Assembly: GCF_001956045.1 (NCBI RefSeq)
Contig: NZ_MRTH01000001.1
Span: 1 to 64,000, forward strand
Direction of reading: 5' to 3'
DNA length: 64,000 nucleotides
From: Paenibacillus sp. FSL H7-0331
GTDB taxonomy: Bacteria > Bacillota > Bacilli > Paenibacillales > NBRC-103111
A model generated the notes under the pieces. That model was not told the DNA's origin and made no database searches. It was given only the letters and a program-made list of their open reading frames with translations. Shown here one piece after another: positions 1 to 8,789 of the stretch. A program made the position numbers and the translations under genes. The first letter of the stretch is position 1; every line of letters starts with the position of its first letter.

Positions 1-886
1 GGAAAATATCCTCCAAGCTTTTCTTCCGCTCCTCGATCCGAGTGACAGGAATGTTATGTGAAACAAGTAGTCTGTTTAGCTCCGCCACCTCTATGTCCTC
101 AAGCTTGTCGAACTCAAGCCGACTGCCACTTTGGGTCGAACCGTAGCCTTGAGTGAGAAGCAGCCGCTCTGCTTTGACATTGTCTCCGGTTTTTAGCAAG
201 ATGGTGGTTTTGCTTTTTTTCCGCAGGCCTGCCATACTGCCCTGGTACAGCAGATTCCCTTCGCTGATAATGCCTACTGAGGTAGCGATCTGTTCGATCT
301 CCGAGAGCAGGTGGCTGGAGAGCAATATCGTTATTCCATAGCGTGTGGGTAATGACTTGATAAGCTCCCGGATTTCACCGATGCCTGCGGGATCAAGGCC
401 GTTCGTTGGCTCATCGAGGATCAGCAGCCTGGGGAAGGCGAGCAAGGCCATGGCGATTCCCAGCCGCTGCTTCATTCCGAGCGAATATTGTTCAGCTTTT
501 TTGTTTTGTTGATTTTCCAGCCGGACGATCCGAATCGCCTCATCCACATTTTTATCCGGCACGTTCCGCAGGCGCTGCATGACCTTCATATTCTCAAGAC
601 CTGTCAGATGCCCATAGAAGGAAGGAGATTCAATCAGCGATCCGGTATGTTGCAATATGGATGAGCGATGTCTGCTTAGGCTTTGCCCGAAAATCGTGAT
701 CATCCCCTCAGAAGGCTTAATGAGTCCGAGCAGCATTTTTAGCGTTGTCGTTTTCCCCGCTCCGTTAGGTCCCAGAAACCCGTAGATTTCTCCCTCCTGA
801 ACCTGAAGATCAACCTTATTTACACGGTTAATTGCCCCATACGTTTTGGACAGATTATGCGTTTGCACAATAGCCGTAGCATTCAT
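1..886 (-). CDS. ABC transporter ATP-binding protein, bacitracin/lantibiotic type (3' end outside window)
   Basis: ATPase of an ABC exporter, read from MNATAIVQTHNLSKTYG. Walker A (GPNGAGKTTT) lies near residue 40, a degenerate signature (YSLGMKQRLGIAMALL) near 140, and Walker B with D-loop (LLILDEPTNGLDPAG) near 160, followed by the switch His (LLSSHLLSEIEQ). This order and the C-terminal ~80 residues after the ATPase core are typical of BcrA/NatA-like exporters that protect against cell-wall peptides or pump Na+. The gene is divergent from a two-component system, the usual arrangement for peptide-detoxification modules, so control by that system is plausible but inferred. The C-terminus and presumably the permease gene are cut off by the window edge. 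The start at 886 has only a weak GGAG upstream. Confidence 0.85.
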   Translation of the reverse strand, partial: MNATAIVQTHNLSKTYGAINRVNKVDLQVQEGEIYGFLGPNGAGKTTTLKMLLGLIKPSEGMITIFGQSLSRHRSSILQHTGSLIESPSFYGHLTGLENMKVMQRLRNVPDKNVDEAIRIVRLENQQNKKAEQYSLGMKQRLGIAMALLAFPRLLILDEPTNGLDPAGIGEIRELIKSLPTRYGITILLSSHLLSEIEQIATSVGIISEGNLLYQGSMAGLRKKSKTTILLKTGDNVKAERLLLTQGYGSTQSGSRLEFDKLEDIEVAELNRLLVSHNIPVTRIEERKKSLEDIF

Positions 887-1055
887 ATGAAAAGTCAGCT
901 CCAATCAAATCTATTTGAGATCGTTCTCCTCTACTTCAACTGTAATGAGTGCGCCTTTCTCCAGCCTAAAGAGAACCTTACATCTACCTTAAATAGAATT
1001 GGCAAAACACAGATAACCCCCTTGTTCATGTATAATAAAAATCGGGTGATACAAC

Positions 1056-1769
1056 ATGGACAATTTAAAATACAAAAAAATATTAATTGTAGATGATGAA
1101 CCGGAAATCAGAATTATGATTGAACGGTTTTTAAGAAAAGAGGGCTTTTTCCGCATTTACACAGCCACCGACTGCGCTTCAGCTTTGTCGATCTGCCGCA
1201 CAGGCAAGCCGGATATCGCAATTCTCGATGTCATGCTGCCTGATGGCGATGGTTTCTCGCTCCTGTCTTCCATCAGACAGTTCACGGATACGCCAGTCCT
1301 TTTTCTCTCCGCCCGGGGCGAGGATGAGGATCGGTTGCTCGGATTAGGCTTGGGGGCAGATGATTACATGGTGAAGCCGTTCCTGCCGCGTGAGCTGGTG
1401 TTGCGGCTGATGGCGATTTTAAAGCGGGTTTACGCCTCTCCCGTGGCGGAGCGTCTGTCTATCTTCCGATTGGGGGAACAGACCATTGATCTGGATAGCG
1501 CTGTCGTGCACAGGAATCAGAAGGAGCTGCCACTCACGGCAAAGGAGCATGCGATTCTTGTGAAGTTGTACGAGAACCAAGGCCGTATCGTCACGAGCGA
1601 TGCCTTATGCCAGGCAGTCTGGGGAGACGACAGCTATGGCTACGAAAATACACTGATGGTCCATATCAGACGGGTACGCGAAAAAATCGAGCCGGACCCT
1701 TCCAAACCGCTCCATCTTCTCACCGTCAGGGGACTCGGATATAAGCTGCTGGTGAAGGAGATACGTTGA
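1056..1769 (+). CDS. OmpR/PhoB-family response regulator
   Basis: Response regulator of 237 residues. The receiver domain has the acidic pair D13-D14, phospho-acceptor D58 (AILDVMLP), conserved T/S in FLSARG and K in MVKPF near 109. The C-terminal winged helix (about 135-235) has the usual LTAKEHAILVKLYENQGRIVTSDALCQ pattern and ends with the RVREKIEPD...VRGLGYKL wing. Its stop codon directly abuts the GTG start of the histidine kinase, so the two are co-translated. It is divergent from the ABC ATPase at the left edge, its likely target. Confidence 0.93.
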   Translation: MDNLKYKKILIVDDEPEIRIMIERFLRKEGFFRIYTATDCASALSICRTGKPDIAILDVMLPDGDGFSLLSSIRQFTDTPVLFLSARGEDEDRLLGLGLGADDYMVKPFLPRELVLRLMAILKRVYASPVAERLSIFRLGEQTIDLDSAVVHRNQKELPLTAKEHAILVKLYENQGRIVTSDALCQAVWGDDSYGYENTLMVHIRRVREKIEPDPSKPLHLLTVRGLGYKLLVKEIR

Positions 1770-3167
1770 GTGGAGGGAATTATTCGCATATTACGCCGGT
1801 TTGTCGCCACGACTATCTTTGTTTCGATATTTCTGCTTATTTTTAACTTCGTACTGCTGGGCACGCTGGTATTCAATGAAATTGACCAGCGCCCGTCTCC
1901 GCAGGGCGTCCTCAAGCAAGTAGCCCAAGAGCTTGGTAAGCAGGAAGGCAGTTATCATCTAGACAAGCAAGCCGCTGCGCTTCTCCAGCACAATCAGGCC
2001 TGGGCCATGCTGCTAGGTGAGGATGGCCATGTGCAATGGGACTACCTCCTGCCACATGATGTTCCAAGATCCTACAATTTAGTCGAGGTAGCCAAGTTCT
2101 CGCGTTATTATCTTATGGAATATCCAGTCTATATTTGGGAACACGAGGATGGCCTGGTTGTGGTCGGGTATCCCAAGAGAAGCTACGGAAAGTATCAATT
2201 TGATTTTGTTGCTGACTGGTTAAGATCGTTGCCCATGCGGCTTGTGCTGCTGCTGCTCCTTAATGTGGCGCTGGCCCTGCTGATTTCTGTTGTGATTGGC
2301 ACGCGTCTCATGAGAGGGATCCGTCCTCTTGTGGCGGGAGTCCACAATCTTGCCAAGGAAGAAGCGGTCCAGTTGGATTCCAAAGGTATATTCGGTGATG
2401 TGGCCCAGAGCATTAATTCCGCGTCCGCTATGCTTCAGAACAAGACGGCCGCGTTGAAGGCGCGGGATGAAGCGCGCTCCAACTGGATTGCCGGGATTTC
2501 TCATGATATCCGGACTCCTCTCTCGATGGTTCTGGGCTACGCTAGCGAGATGGAGGATAATTCGGATTTGCCTATGGAGCAGAGGCATCAGGCCGGTATC
2601 ATCCGGCGCCAAGGTGAGAAGCTGCGCTCACTTGTAAGCGACCTGAATCTCGTTTCCATGCTCGAGTATGAAATGCAGCCTTTACATTTGAAGCACATCC
2701 GGTTATCGGTTCTGGCGAGACAGGTTGCCGCGGAGTTTTTAAATAGCGGTTTGGATGATCGGTATGACATTGAATTGAAATTGGCCGATGAAGAGGTTCA
2801 GATCAATGGAGACGAGAAATTGCTGCTTCGAGCAATCAGTAATCTTGTCCAAAACAGTGTGCGTCATAACCCGCAGGGCTGCGAGATCATCCTGGAAACC
2901 ACTCTATCCAAGGACCGCTCCCAATACCGCTTTATCATAACGGATAATGGTTTGGGAATCCCTCAGGAGCAATTAGCGGAGATTACCGAATTGCCTTATT
3001 CGTCAAGGAGAAAGCGAACTGTCCTGCTAGGTCACGGTTTGGGGCTTCCGATGGTGGCAAGGATTGCGCAGGCGCATCACGGCTCCCTCTCTTTTGCAAG
3101 CGGCGTGGACCAAAGAGGTCTACAAGCAGCTATGGAATTCCCTGTGCAGCCGCAGCACGGAAAATAG
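1770..3167 (+). CDS. Sensor histidine kinase
   Basis: Membrane histidine kinase of 465 residues, starting at GTG immediately after the regulator's TGA (AAGGAG about 10 bases upstream). Two membrane segments (about 12-33 and 156-178) flank an extracytoplasmic domain of about 120 residues. A HAMP-like linker is followed by the H-box with H245 (AGISHDIRTPLSMV), the N-box (NLVQNSVRHN, about 357-363) and G boxes DNGLGIP (391-397) and GHGLGLPM (about 420-427), so it should be catalytically complete. It presumably phosphorylates D58 of the upstream regulator. The large outer loop is compatible with direct stimulus sensing. The stimulus is unknown. Confidence 0.92.
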   Translation: MEGIIRILRRFVATTIFVSIFLLIFNFVLLGTLVFNEIDQRPSPQGVLKQVAQELGKQEGSYHLDKQAAALLQHNQAWAMLLGEDGHVQWDYLLPHDVPRSYNLVEVAKFSRYYLMEYPVYIWEHEDGLVVVGYPKRSYGKYQFDFVADWLRSLPMRLVLLLLLNVALALLISVVIGTRLMRGIRPLVAGVHNLAKEEAVQLDSKGIFGDVAQSINSASAMLQNKTAALKARDEARSNWIAGISHDIRTPLSMVLGYASEMEDNSDLPMEQRHQAGIIRRQGEKLRSLVSDLNLVSMLEYEMQPLHLKHIRLSVLARQVAAEFLNSGLDDRYDIELKLADEEVQINGDEKLLLRAISNLVQNSVRHNPQGCEIILETTLSKDRSQYRFIITDNGLGIPQEQLAEITELPYSSRRKRTVLLGHGLGLPMVARIAQAHHGSLSFASGVDQRGLQAAMEFPVQPQHGK

Positions 3168-3377
3168 ACAGAGAGAAAAATGAACTAGAGAAAATTGGTC
3201 GCATATTTCCATATAATGAAAATAGTTGCGAGTCATCACTCGTGCTATCGCATTCCTGTTGGGATACATGAACAGCCTCCGCCAAAACAAGTGATATGAC
3301 GACAACGGTATTCGAGCAACTTTTCAACTTCCTTCTGCTACTCTACTAGAATAGACTGCTAAAAGGATGGGATTGTC

Positions 3378-3473
3378 ATGCTGTATCTCCTGCAAATGAT
3401 AGTATCGATGTTTATATTAGGCTGTGTGGCCCTTGTCACTATAATGACTCTCCAAGCCCTTCTTAATAAGTGA
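3378..3473 (+). CDS. Possible 31-residue membrane peptide
   Basis: Short ORF beginning MLYLLQMIVSMFILGC and ending ALLNK, essentially one hydrophobic helix. An AAGGATGG stretch about 8 bases upstream could act as ribosome-binding site. Length, hydrophobicity and signal fit a small membrane protein. No family was recognised and it could be chance; conservation in related genomes would decide. Confidence 0.35.
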   Translation: MLYLLQMIVSMFILGCVALVTIMTLQALLNK

Positions 3474-3768
3474 TCAAGCTATTAGAAGTACCCAATCTTT
3501 ATACGAAATCGGCAGCCCCATCTGGGATTCCTCTCCTAAAAGGATAACTTTTTGGGTTTATGCTCCCGCAGCTGCCGATAATTTTAGCTCATTCCATTAA
3601 TCCTCTTCCACACATCGCCTGTATGTTCTCTCTCCTCTTCCACTCGTAAATTTTCCCACAACTTCCAAATCATCAATTCCTCATCCACCTAGTCAGTTCG
3701 TAAGGGTTAACTGCAACTTTTTGGTAAAATTCTGCGTCTATTTACTGTCATAAGGAAGGAGTCTCTCC

Positions 3769-3924
3769 ATGAAACCCTCAGTGCTTTGTATGTTTGGTGT
3801 AGCATCACTTGGTTTTGCTTTTGCAGGAAAGGGATTGTGGGCATCGGCTCCTGCAGTCGGGTGGATGCTTGCCGTGTTCTTTTTTTCAGGCGCTTTTTTT
3901 GTTACTCTCAAAAATCGGAAATAG
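3769..3924 (+). CDS. Small membrane protein, 51 residues, probably shortened by an amber codon
   Basis: Starts MKPSVLCMFGVASLGFAF behind a strong AAGGAAGGA site 8 bases upstream, so translation is likely. It has two short hydrophobic stretches separated by GKGLWASAPAVG, then KNRK and a TAG stop. Reading continues in the same frame for 29 more codons with another hydrophobic helix before TAA at 4012, so the ancestral protein may have been about 81 residues. No family was recognised. Confidence 0.6.
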   Translation: MKPSVLCMFGVASLGFAFAGKGLWASAPAVGWMLAVFFFSGAFFVTLKNRK

Positions 3925-4014
3925 TATGAGAATTATGCGGTCATCGTGTTACTCCGGATGCTGTTTTTTCCGCTGATGGGTCTGATCGTGTATATGGTCA
4001 TTCGGAAAGATTAA
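3925..4014 (+). pseudogene. In-frame continuation of the 51-residue protein after the amber codon
   Basis: Directly after TAG (3922-3924) the same frame encodes YENYAVIVLLRMLFFPLMG, then LIVYMVIRKD and TAA. It is a hydrophobic helix with a basic end and no start signal of its own. It looks like the detached C-terminus of the gene before it, through a nonsense change or a sequencing error. Chance cannot be excluded for a stretch this short. Confidence 0.35.
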
Positions 4015-4093
4015 ATACTACTTTTGCGGTGTAAATGCGGAACGATATCCCAACCCTCACGTATAAAGGTTATGAAAGTTTAGGAGGATCGCA

Positions 4094-5017
4094 ATGTTTA
4101 ATAGATTAGTTATGATTGGTATATTGGCTGGATTGACATTAATTACGGCTGCCTGCGGGGCGAAGCCAGCTTCGACTGAAACAAAGACCGCTACTAATGA
4201 GCCAAAGCAGGTCGCGGCTGCACCCGTTGTTGAGGAACAAAAGACGGAGGTTAAGGAAGCTGTACCGCCAGCTAAAGAAACACCAAAAGCGGTTCAATTT
4301 AAGATCGCAGAGGATAAGAAAAACGAGAAGCAAAATGGACGCTATATCCGCGTAACTACCGATTCGACCTCAGAATCCGATTTCAAAGATATTATCAATC
4401 AAGTGAAGGCGGATTCCAAAGCTTACGATGCCGTATGGTTATATATACATGATACCAGCGCAAGCCCTTTTGGTAAAAACATAGCTACGGTCAGATTTCC
4501 TATAACTCAAAAAGGGATCGCGTTGGTGGGTGCCAAAAATAAAGACGATGTCATCATGGAATCGAAATCGGTGACTGGAGCAAAAACACCAGCTGAACCA
4601 AAGAAACAGGACAACCCCGCTCCGGCTGTTGCTAACAAAGGCTGGGAAAGCGATGTAGATGAAATCGCAAAATCCAAAAAAACCGAAACCGAAAAGTTTG
4701 ACGAGATTTCAAAATTGGCAAGAATTTATCAACCGAGCCAACAAGAGCTAAAGGATTTTGAAACGATCATCATAGCTGAATTTAAAAATGGCAAATATTT
4801 AAAGGATGTAAAAAACCACAAATATATGCTGAGTAATGTTTTCCGATCTACAGTAGTAGAAAGGCAGTATGATGATAAAGAAAAGCAGCCTATCGATGCA
4901 TTCGCTTTGGACTTTTTACAAAATACCAAGAACACTTATCGTGGTGAGGCAGTGAGCAGCGCTTCTGTTAAATCCAATGAAGAACAGATGAAAAAAACGT
5001 TAGCCCAAATAAAATAA
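4094..5017 (+). CDS. Lipoprotein of unknown function
   Basis: 307 residues with a lipoprotein signal: hydrophobic MFNRLVMIGILAGLTLITAAC and a lipobox whose Cys is residue 21. Residues 22-75 are a low-complexity Ala/Lys/Glu/Pro/Thr linker typical of surface lipoproteins. A small mixed domain (about 78-150) follows, containing RVTTDSTSESDFKDII and AYDAVWLYIHDT, then a second linker and a charged helical C-terminal domain (about 175-307). AGGAGG lies 6 bases upstream of the ATG. No known family was recognised. It is convergent with the zinc-ribbon gene. Confidence 0.85.
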   Translation: MFNRLVMIGILAGLTLITAACGAKPASTETKTATNEPKQVAAAPVVEEQKTEVKEAVPPAKETPKAVQFKIAEDKKNEKQNGRYIRVTTDSTSESDFKDIINQVKADSKAYDAVWLYIHDTSASPFGKNIATVRFPITQKGIALVGAKNKDDVIMESKSVTGAKTPAEPKKQDNPAPAVANKGWESDVDEIAKSKKTETEKFDEISKLARIYQPSQQELKDFETIIIAEFKNGKYLKDVKNHKYMLSNVFRSTVVERQYDDKEKQPIDAFALDFLQNTKNTYRGEAVSSASVKSNEEQMKKTLAQIK

Positions 5018-5064
5018 AAATAACACCAGCCGATGATTCGGAGGTGCTGCCTTTCCCTTCATTC

Positions 5065-5391
5065 TTACATAAAGAGAAAAATAAAAACAAATAATGCGAG
5101 AAAATGCCATTTTTTATATGCAATGCAGTTGGTCAGATAGGTCATCAAGTACAATCCACCCATGAGTAATAGCTTGATACCCAAACAAAACACCAAAATA
5201 AACATCACAGAAGCTATAATAAAGGATTGTATGATGTTTAACCAAGTCCTTTTGCTGGCCACTTTCGTTTCCATAGCGGCATCCGTTGTACGCTCCTGCA
5301 GATCAATTTCATCTGTAATCAATGGAGTACCACAGTTGTCACAAAATTGGTGTTTTGCATTATTCGCTGAACAGTTGGGGCATTGTATCAC
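5065..5391 (-). CDS. Zinc-ribbon membrane protein
   Basis: Small protein with an N-terminal zinc ribbon (CPNCSANNAKHQFCDNCG: two CxxC knuckles) and a C-terminal half with two hydrophobic helices (SFIIASVMFILVFCLGIKLL, then FLALFVFIFLF). I chose the GTG start at 5391 (reads MIQCPNCS) because GAGGAG lies 9 bases upstream. An ATG nine codons earlier has no good ribosome site. Tail-anchored zinc-ribbon proteins like this are common in Firmicutes and their function is mostly unknown. Confidence 0.8.
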   Translation of the reverse strand: MIQCPNCSANNAKHQFCDNCGTPLITDEIDLQERTTDAAMETKVASKRTWLNIIQSFIIASVMFILVFCLGIKLLLMGGLYLMTYLTNCIAYKKWHFLALFVFIFLFM

Positions 5392-5569
5392 GTTGTTTGG
5401 CTCCTCATGAATCCTCATCGATTGAGATTTTTAGTTTCATAGACCTACTATTCGACATTAAGGAAAACATTTCCTTTGAAATTTACAATTTAATACCATT
5501 CATATTAACATTATAGGAATGATATGTTATGATTTCTTAAGATTTACATCAACCAAGGGAGTGTGTCAT

Positions 5570-6013
5570 ATGCCGATTACCACATTTAAAGCGACAGCAC
5601 ATTTACAAGAAGGCGTAGTTGTCAAAGTGCGTTCCAGAGATTTTGAATTTACAATCGATGAACCCAAAAGCTTAGGCGGAACGGATACTGGTATGAACCC
5701 TGTTGAAGCGGTGCTTGGTGCATTGGGAGCATGCCAATCCATCGTGGCCAGAGTATACGCCAAAAAGTTTAATATTCGTCTTGATGATTTTTGGGTGGAG
5801 GTTGAAGGAGACCTCGACTTGGACGGATTTTTCAAAAAGTCTGACGTTCGTCCCGGTTATTCCGATATTCGTTATAACTTTCATATCAAAACCGATGCTC
5901 CCAAAGAACAGGTTGAAGAGTTTGTACAATTTTTGGAACAGACCTGCCCGGTTGGAGACACCATTGCAAATCAAGTCAATCTTAAATTAAACGGCATTAT
6001 CATTGAAAACTAA
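5570..6013 (+). CDS. OsmC-family protein (peroxiredoxin-like)
   Basis: 147 residues from MPITTFKATAHL, preceded by AAGGGAG. The family's two redox cysteines are present in LGACQSIVAR (about residue 50) and QTCPVGDTI (about 125). The central GGTDTGMNPVEAVLGALGAC motif is characteristic of OsmC/YhfA proteins. These cytoplasmic thiol peroxidases reduce organic hydroperoxides or act in sulfur handling. It is followed by a clear terminator and appears monocistronic. Confidence 0.92.
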   Translation: MPITTFKATAHLQEGVVVKVRSRDFEFTIDEPKSLGGTDTGMNPVEAVLGALGACQSIVARVYAKKFNIRLDDFWVEVEGDLDLDGFFKKSDVRPGYSDIRYNFHIKTDAPKEQVEEFVQFLEQTCPVGDTIANQVNLKLNGIIIEN

Positions 6014-6045
6014 ACTTAGCTCACTCCATATCTTACATAAAATAT

Positions 6046-6070
6046 AACCCCTTCACTGCAAGGGGTTTTC
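6046..6070 (+). terminator. Rho-independent terminator after the OsmC gene
   Basis: AACCCCTT / AAGGGGTT stem with a 6-base loop followed by TTC, 33 bases after the OsmC stop codon. Confidence 0.8.
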
Positions 6071-6192
6071 GCATTCTCAACAGTCTATTCAAATATGCCA
6101 AATAGCCAAATCAGCTCAATGGTCAAAATTTGGTCAAAAACATGTAAGGTATGTTATCTGGGCCACTTTCATAGCATCCATCTTCACCTCAA

Positions 6193-6675
6193 TCACTCCC
6201 TCATTTGATGAAGCAGCGTCTTGACGTACTCTCCCAGCTTGATGCTGATTCTCGACTTCACTACATCGCGCATAACGGAAAACGGATACTCATAACCACG
6301 GCAAAGATATTTATAGTGCAGATCCTCATCCGGGCGAATATCTTCAAACACCCTGATTTTCCTAGCCTTTAATTCATTTTTATTTTTGACCATTTCGGCA
6401 TGAATACGGTTCATGAGAATTTGCGTGGCTGCTATGTAATACCTGCGAAGCATGTTGGTTGAAACTTCAAACTCTTTCCCATTCCTCTCTATCATTGTAA
6501 GCATCATAGGCAGCAAAATCGAATTGAGTATCATTTCATGCTCCTCCTCAGTCGGCTTTTGCACCTGCTTTACTTCCGGCTCGGGATTTTGTCGCGCAAT
6601 CAAGGCTTCCTTGTGCTGCGGCAGCATCATCCGTGAAGACTCCCAGCGACCGTTACCTTCCAGTTTTTTGCTCAT
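6193..6675 (-). CDS. YolD-like protein, last gene of the Y-polymerase operon
   Basis: 160 residues beginning MSKKLEGNGRWESSRMMLPQHKEA. This N-terminus is one I associate with YolD-like proteins of Paenibacillus, which accompany UvrX-type polymerases. The rest is charged and helical (VSTNMLRRYYIAATQIL...). The gene overlaps the polymerase stop by 4 bases (ATGA), so translation is coupled. In Bacillus, YolD proteins are thought to be accessory to error-prone Y-family polymerases. The role here is inferred from context. The assignment rests on recall of the N-terminal motif. Confidence 0.7.
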   Translation of the reverse strand: MSKKLEGNGRWESSRMMLPQHKEALIARQNPEPEVKQVQKPTEEEHEMILNSILLPMMLTMIERNGKEFEVSTNMLRRYYIAATQILMNRIHAEMVKNKNELKARKIRVFEDIRPDEDLHYKYLCRGYEYPFSVMRDVVKSRISIKLGEYVKTLLHQMRE

Positions 6676-7931
6676 TTGTAGTGCCCTCCGATTTTAAGAG
6701 CTCTGTGCTGTGCTTGACCTGCTTTACTTGCTGATGAAGCTCTGATAATAGCCGCACTGCCGAATCTGTCCTTGATGAAATCCGTAGCTTTTTCCAATGC
6801 CCGCAGCCTTTCCTGATCCTCGAATAAGGTTAGCTGGTATTCTTCATCTTTCACCAGTCCGCTTATCGTCACCCCTGCTCTGCGAACCGGCATGCCATCC
6901 CAGAAGCGATAAAACAGGCTGCGTGCGGCTTCGTAAACTTTGTTCGTATTGTTCGTAGGGTCCGGTAATGTCGTTTGACGCGAAAATCCTGTCGGTGCAT
7001 CAAACGGGCTGCACATACACCCGACCGTTACTGTCGAGCCCATATATTGCTTACGCCGCGCATCACGGCATATTTCTTCCGTCAGCTCGAGCAGTATCGT
7101 ATCGATCTCTTCCTCTGTAGCGTAATCCCGCGGTAACGTCATCATATGACCTACAGATTTGGGGGCTACACGGTGAGTGCTTGGCGTTACCAGGCTGCTA
7201 TCGATCCCATTCGCCGTTTGCCACAGCAAATCTGCATGGATATCGGCATTTTTGCCAAATCTAGTTTTTAACAAGCTTTGCAGCTTCGGTAAAGGCGTTT
7301 GGGCCAGATCCCCGATATAGTGTATGCCCAGCCGAAAAAAATGCTTTTTCATCCGACTCCCTACACCGAACATTTTTTCAATAGGCAACTTCCACAAATC
7401 TTCCGCCAGGTTTGCTTTGTCTATGATGCAGATTCCTTCCGAATTCTTTTTGGCGTAGTTGTCACAGGCCATCTTGGCCAGCATTTTGGTTGACGATATC
7501 CCCACTCTTGAGTATACGCCGGTAGCCAGCATAATCGCCGTCTGGATTTGCTTGGCGATTTCCGTTGGCGAACCGAACATCCCGACCGAGTTGGTAATAT
7601 CCAGGAACTGTTCGTCTATGCTAAAAGGCTCGACAAGATTCGTAAACGATTCGAATATCTCTGTGATTCGCAAGGATACATCAATGTACATCTGCATCCG
7701 GGGCTTCACAATAATCAGCTCAGGACATTTGCTTAGAGACTCACCCAAGCGCTCCGCTGTAGTCACACCATACTCCTTGGCAATGGGACAGGCCGCCAAA
7801 ATAATGCCAGAGCGGCGGGCCGGGTCACCGGCAACTACAAGCGGTTTATCCCTATATTCCGGGTGAGCAGCCTTCTCAACGCTTGCATAGAAGCTCTGGC
7901 AGTCCACTAATAAGATAATACGCTCTTTCAT
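6672..7931 (-). CDS. Y-family DNA polymerase (UvrX/YqjW type)
   Basis: 419 residues from MKERIILLVDCQSFYASVEKA, the palm motif with catalytic Asp. The second catalytic motif is FSIDEQFLDIT (about 105), preceded by GIILAACPIAKEYGV. The fingers and thumb (KMFGVGSRMKKHFFRLGIHYIGDLAQ) and little finger follow. It lacks the extra tail of housekeeping PolIV and fits the UvrX/YqjW translesion group. ATG at 7931 was chosen over the upstream GTG because AGAGGTGG lies 5 bases before it. Its start overlaps the stop of the 66-residue gene by 4 bases. Two LexA-type boxes upstream suggest DNA-damage induction. Confidence 0.93.
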   Translation of the reverse strand: MKERIILLVDCQSFYASVEKAAHPEYRDKPLVVAGDPARRSGIILAACPIAKEYGVTTAERLGESLSKCPELIIVKPRMQMYIDVSLRITEIFESFTNLVEPFSIDEQFLDITNSVGMFGSPTEIAKQIQTAIMLATGVYSRVGISSTKMLAKMACDNYAKKNSEGICIIDKANLAEDLWKLPIEKMFGVGSRMKKHFFRLGIHYIGDLAQTPLPKLQSLLKTRFGKNADIHADLLWQTANGIDSSLVTPSTHRVAPKSVGHMMTLPRDYATEEEIDTILLELTEEICRDARRKQYMGSTVTVGCMCSPFDAPTGFSRQTTLPDPTNNTNKVYEAARSLFYRFWDGMPVRRAGVTISGLVKDEEYQLTLFEDQERLRALEKATDFIKDRFGSAAIIRASSASKAGQAQHRALKIGGHYK

Positions 7932-8128
7932 ACGGACCACCTCTGCGCTGGAGCAATTGCCAAAATATTGTCCTGCTTGAACACCCGAAGTCCTTTCTGA
8001 GTGAAGCAGTAGGCGCAGACATAGTTATTTTTGATCGAACGCACCTCAATAAACCGCTGTGTAATCGCACCCTGCTTATTCATATACATGATCTCTACCC
8101 TCTGACCTATATAACGCTGCATCTCCAT
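7928..8128 (-). CDS. Small WYL-like protein, first gene of the SOS-type operon
   Basis: 66 residues from MEMQRYIGQRVEIMY; GAGGTGAT upstream sets the start. The pattern (RVEIMYMNKQGAITQRFIEV, then YVCAYCFTQKGLRVFKQDNIL) resembles a free-standing WYL domain, an SH3-like fold that in larger proteins binds ligands or single-stranded DNA ends. It overlaps the polymerase start by ATGA, making it the leading gene of a three-gene operon with polymerase and YolD. A sensing or polymerase-targeting role is an inference. Confidence 0.7.
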   Translation of the reverse strand: MEMQRYIGQRVEIMYMNKQGAITQRFIEVRSIKNNYVCAYCFTQKGLRVFKQDNILAIAPAQRWSV

Positions 8129-8244
8129 AGTTATCACCTCACCGAACGATTTGTAAAGTTGTGGTGGCTGCAAAACACTCCATAGCTCCGTGAACACCTT
8201 GTTATTGAGTAAACAGGTACACGCCAGCCAATTACTTAATTACA

Positions 8245-8256
8245 GAACATTTGTTC
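8245..8256. promoter_or_regulatory. LexA-type SOS box 1
   Basis: Perfect inverted repeat GAAC-ATTT-GTTC, flanked A...T. It fits the Bacillus LexA core GAAC-N4-GTTC and lies about 117 bases upstream of the WYL-like/polymerase/YolD operon. Confidence 0.75.
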
Positions 8257-8277
8257 TCTTTATTGTATTCAATATAC

Positions 8278-8291
8278 CGAACAAATATTCG
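8278..8291. promoter_or_regulatory. LexA-type SOS box 2
   Basis: CGAAC-AAAT-ATTCG, one mismatch from a perfect CGAAC-N4-GTTCG box, about 33 bases from box 1. Tandem boxes are common in tightly repressed SOS promoters. Confidence 0.65.
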
Positions 8292-8345
8292 CATTTCAAC
8301 AGGTATTTTTTGGGATGTTCGTGGTTTTTGGCTGATCACGTCATG

Positions 8346-8573
8346 TCATACAATGGTTGCGCTTGATCCATCAACAAGATCGGGATCGTTCGTGTTCGTA
8401 CTGTTGTTCTGATTATTCGTTACAGACCCAAAGCTATCGCCCGGCGAAAATGAGTTGGCACCCGCATAATTTTTGGAGGTACTGGAAAGAATGATATAAG
8501 CTGTATCTCCAATTTGCACATTGGAACTTGGTCCCACGCTATTAATTTTGATATTTCCAACGACTGAAGGCAT
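8346..8573 (-). CDS. Spore germination protein, GerPA/GerPF family
   Basis: 75 residues from MPSVVGNIKINSVG, preceded by GGGAGAGGT. Pattern KINSVGPSSNVQIGDTAYI, then SSTSKNYAGANSFSPGD, then TNTNDPDLVDG matches GerPF/GerPA spore proteins, which help nutrients cross the coat to the germinant receptors. It stands alone rather than in a gerP operon, as stray copies often do. Expression in the mother cell is expected from the family, not seen in the sequence. Confidence 0.85.
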   Translation of the reverse strand: MPSVVGNIKINSVGPSSNVQIGDTAYIILSSTSKNYAGANSFSPGDSFGSVTNNQNNSTNTNDPDLVDGSSATIV

Positions 8574-8789
8574 TGCTAGTACCTCTCCCATCCTATAACC
8601 CATTTGTACATATTGTATGAGATAACCGCCCAAACGCTACTACAGGCAGCAAATTGAAATGCATACATAGGAATATCGCAAGACCGCAGTTCAAGCAGAC
8701 AGAACATTCCGCTTCTCCCATCAAGCTATGAATGTCCCATTCATCGTTCGGGTAAGCTATAGCTACTCTGAATTAAAGGATTGATCCAC

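Noticed and set aside
999..1036. Vegetative promoter for the response regulator (TTGGCA ... TATAAT)
   Set aside because: The spacer would be 26 bases, too long; only the -10 is convincing.
3480..3768. Inverted CGGCAGC / GCTGCCG pair as a terminator
   Set aside because: The arms are about 55 bases apart with no T tract; nothing else was seen in this stretch.
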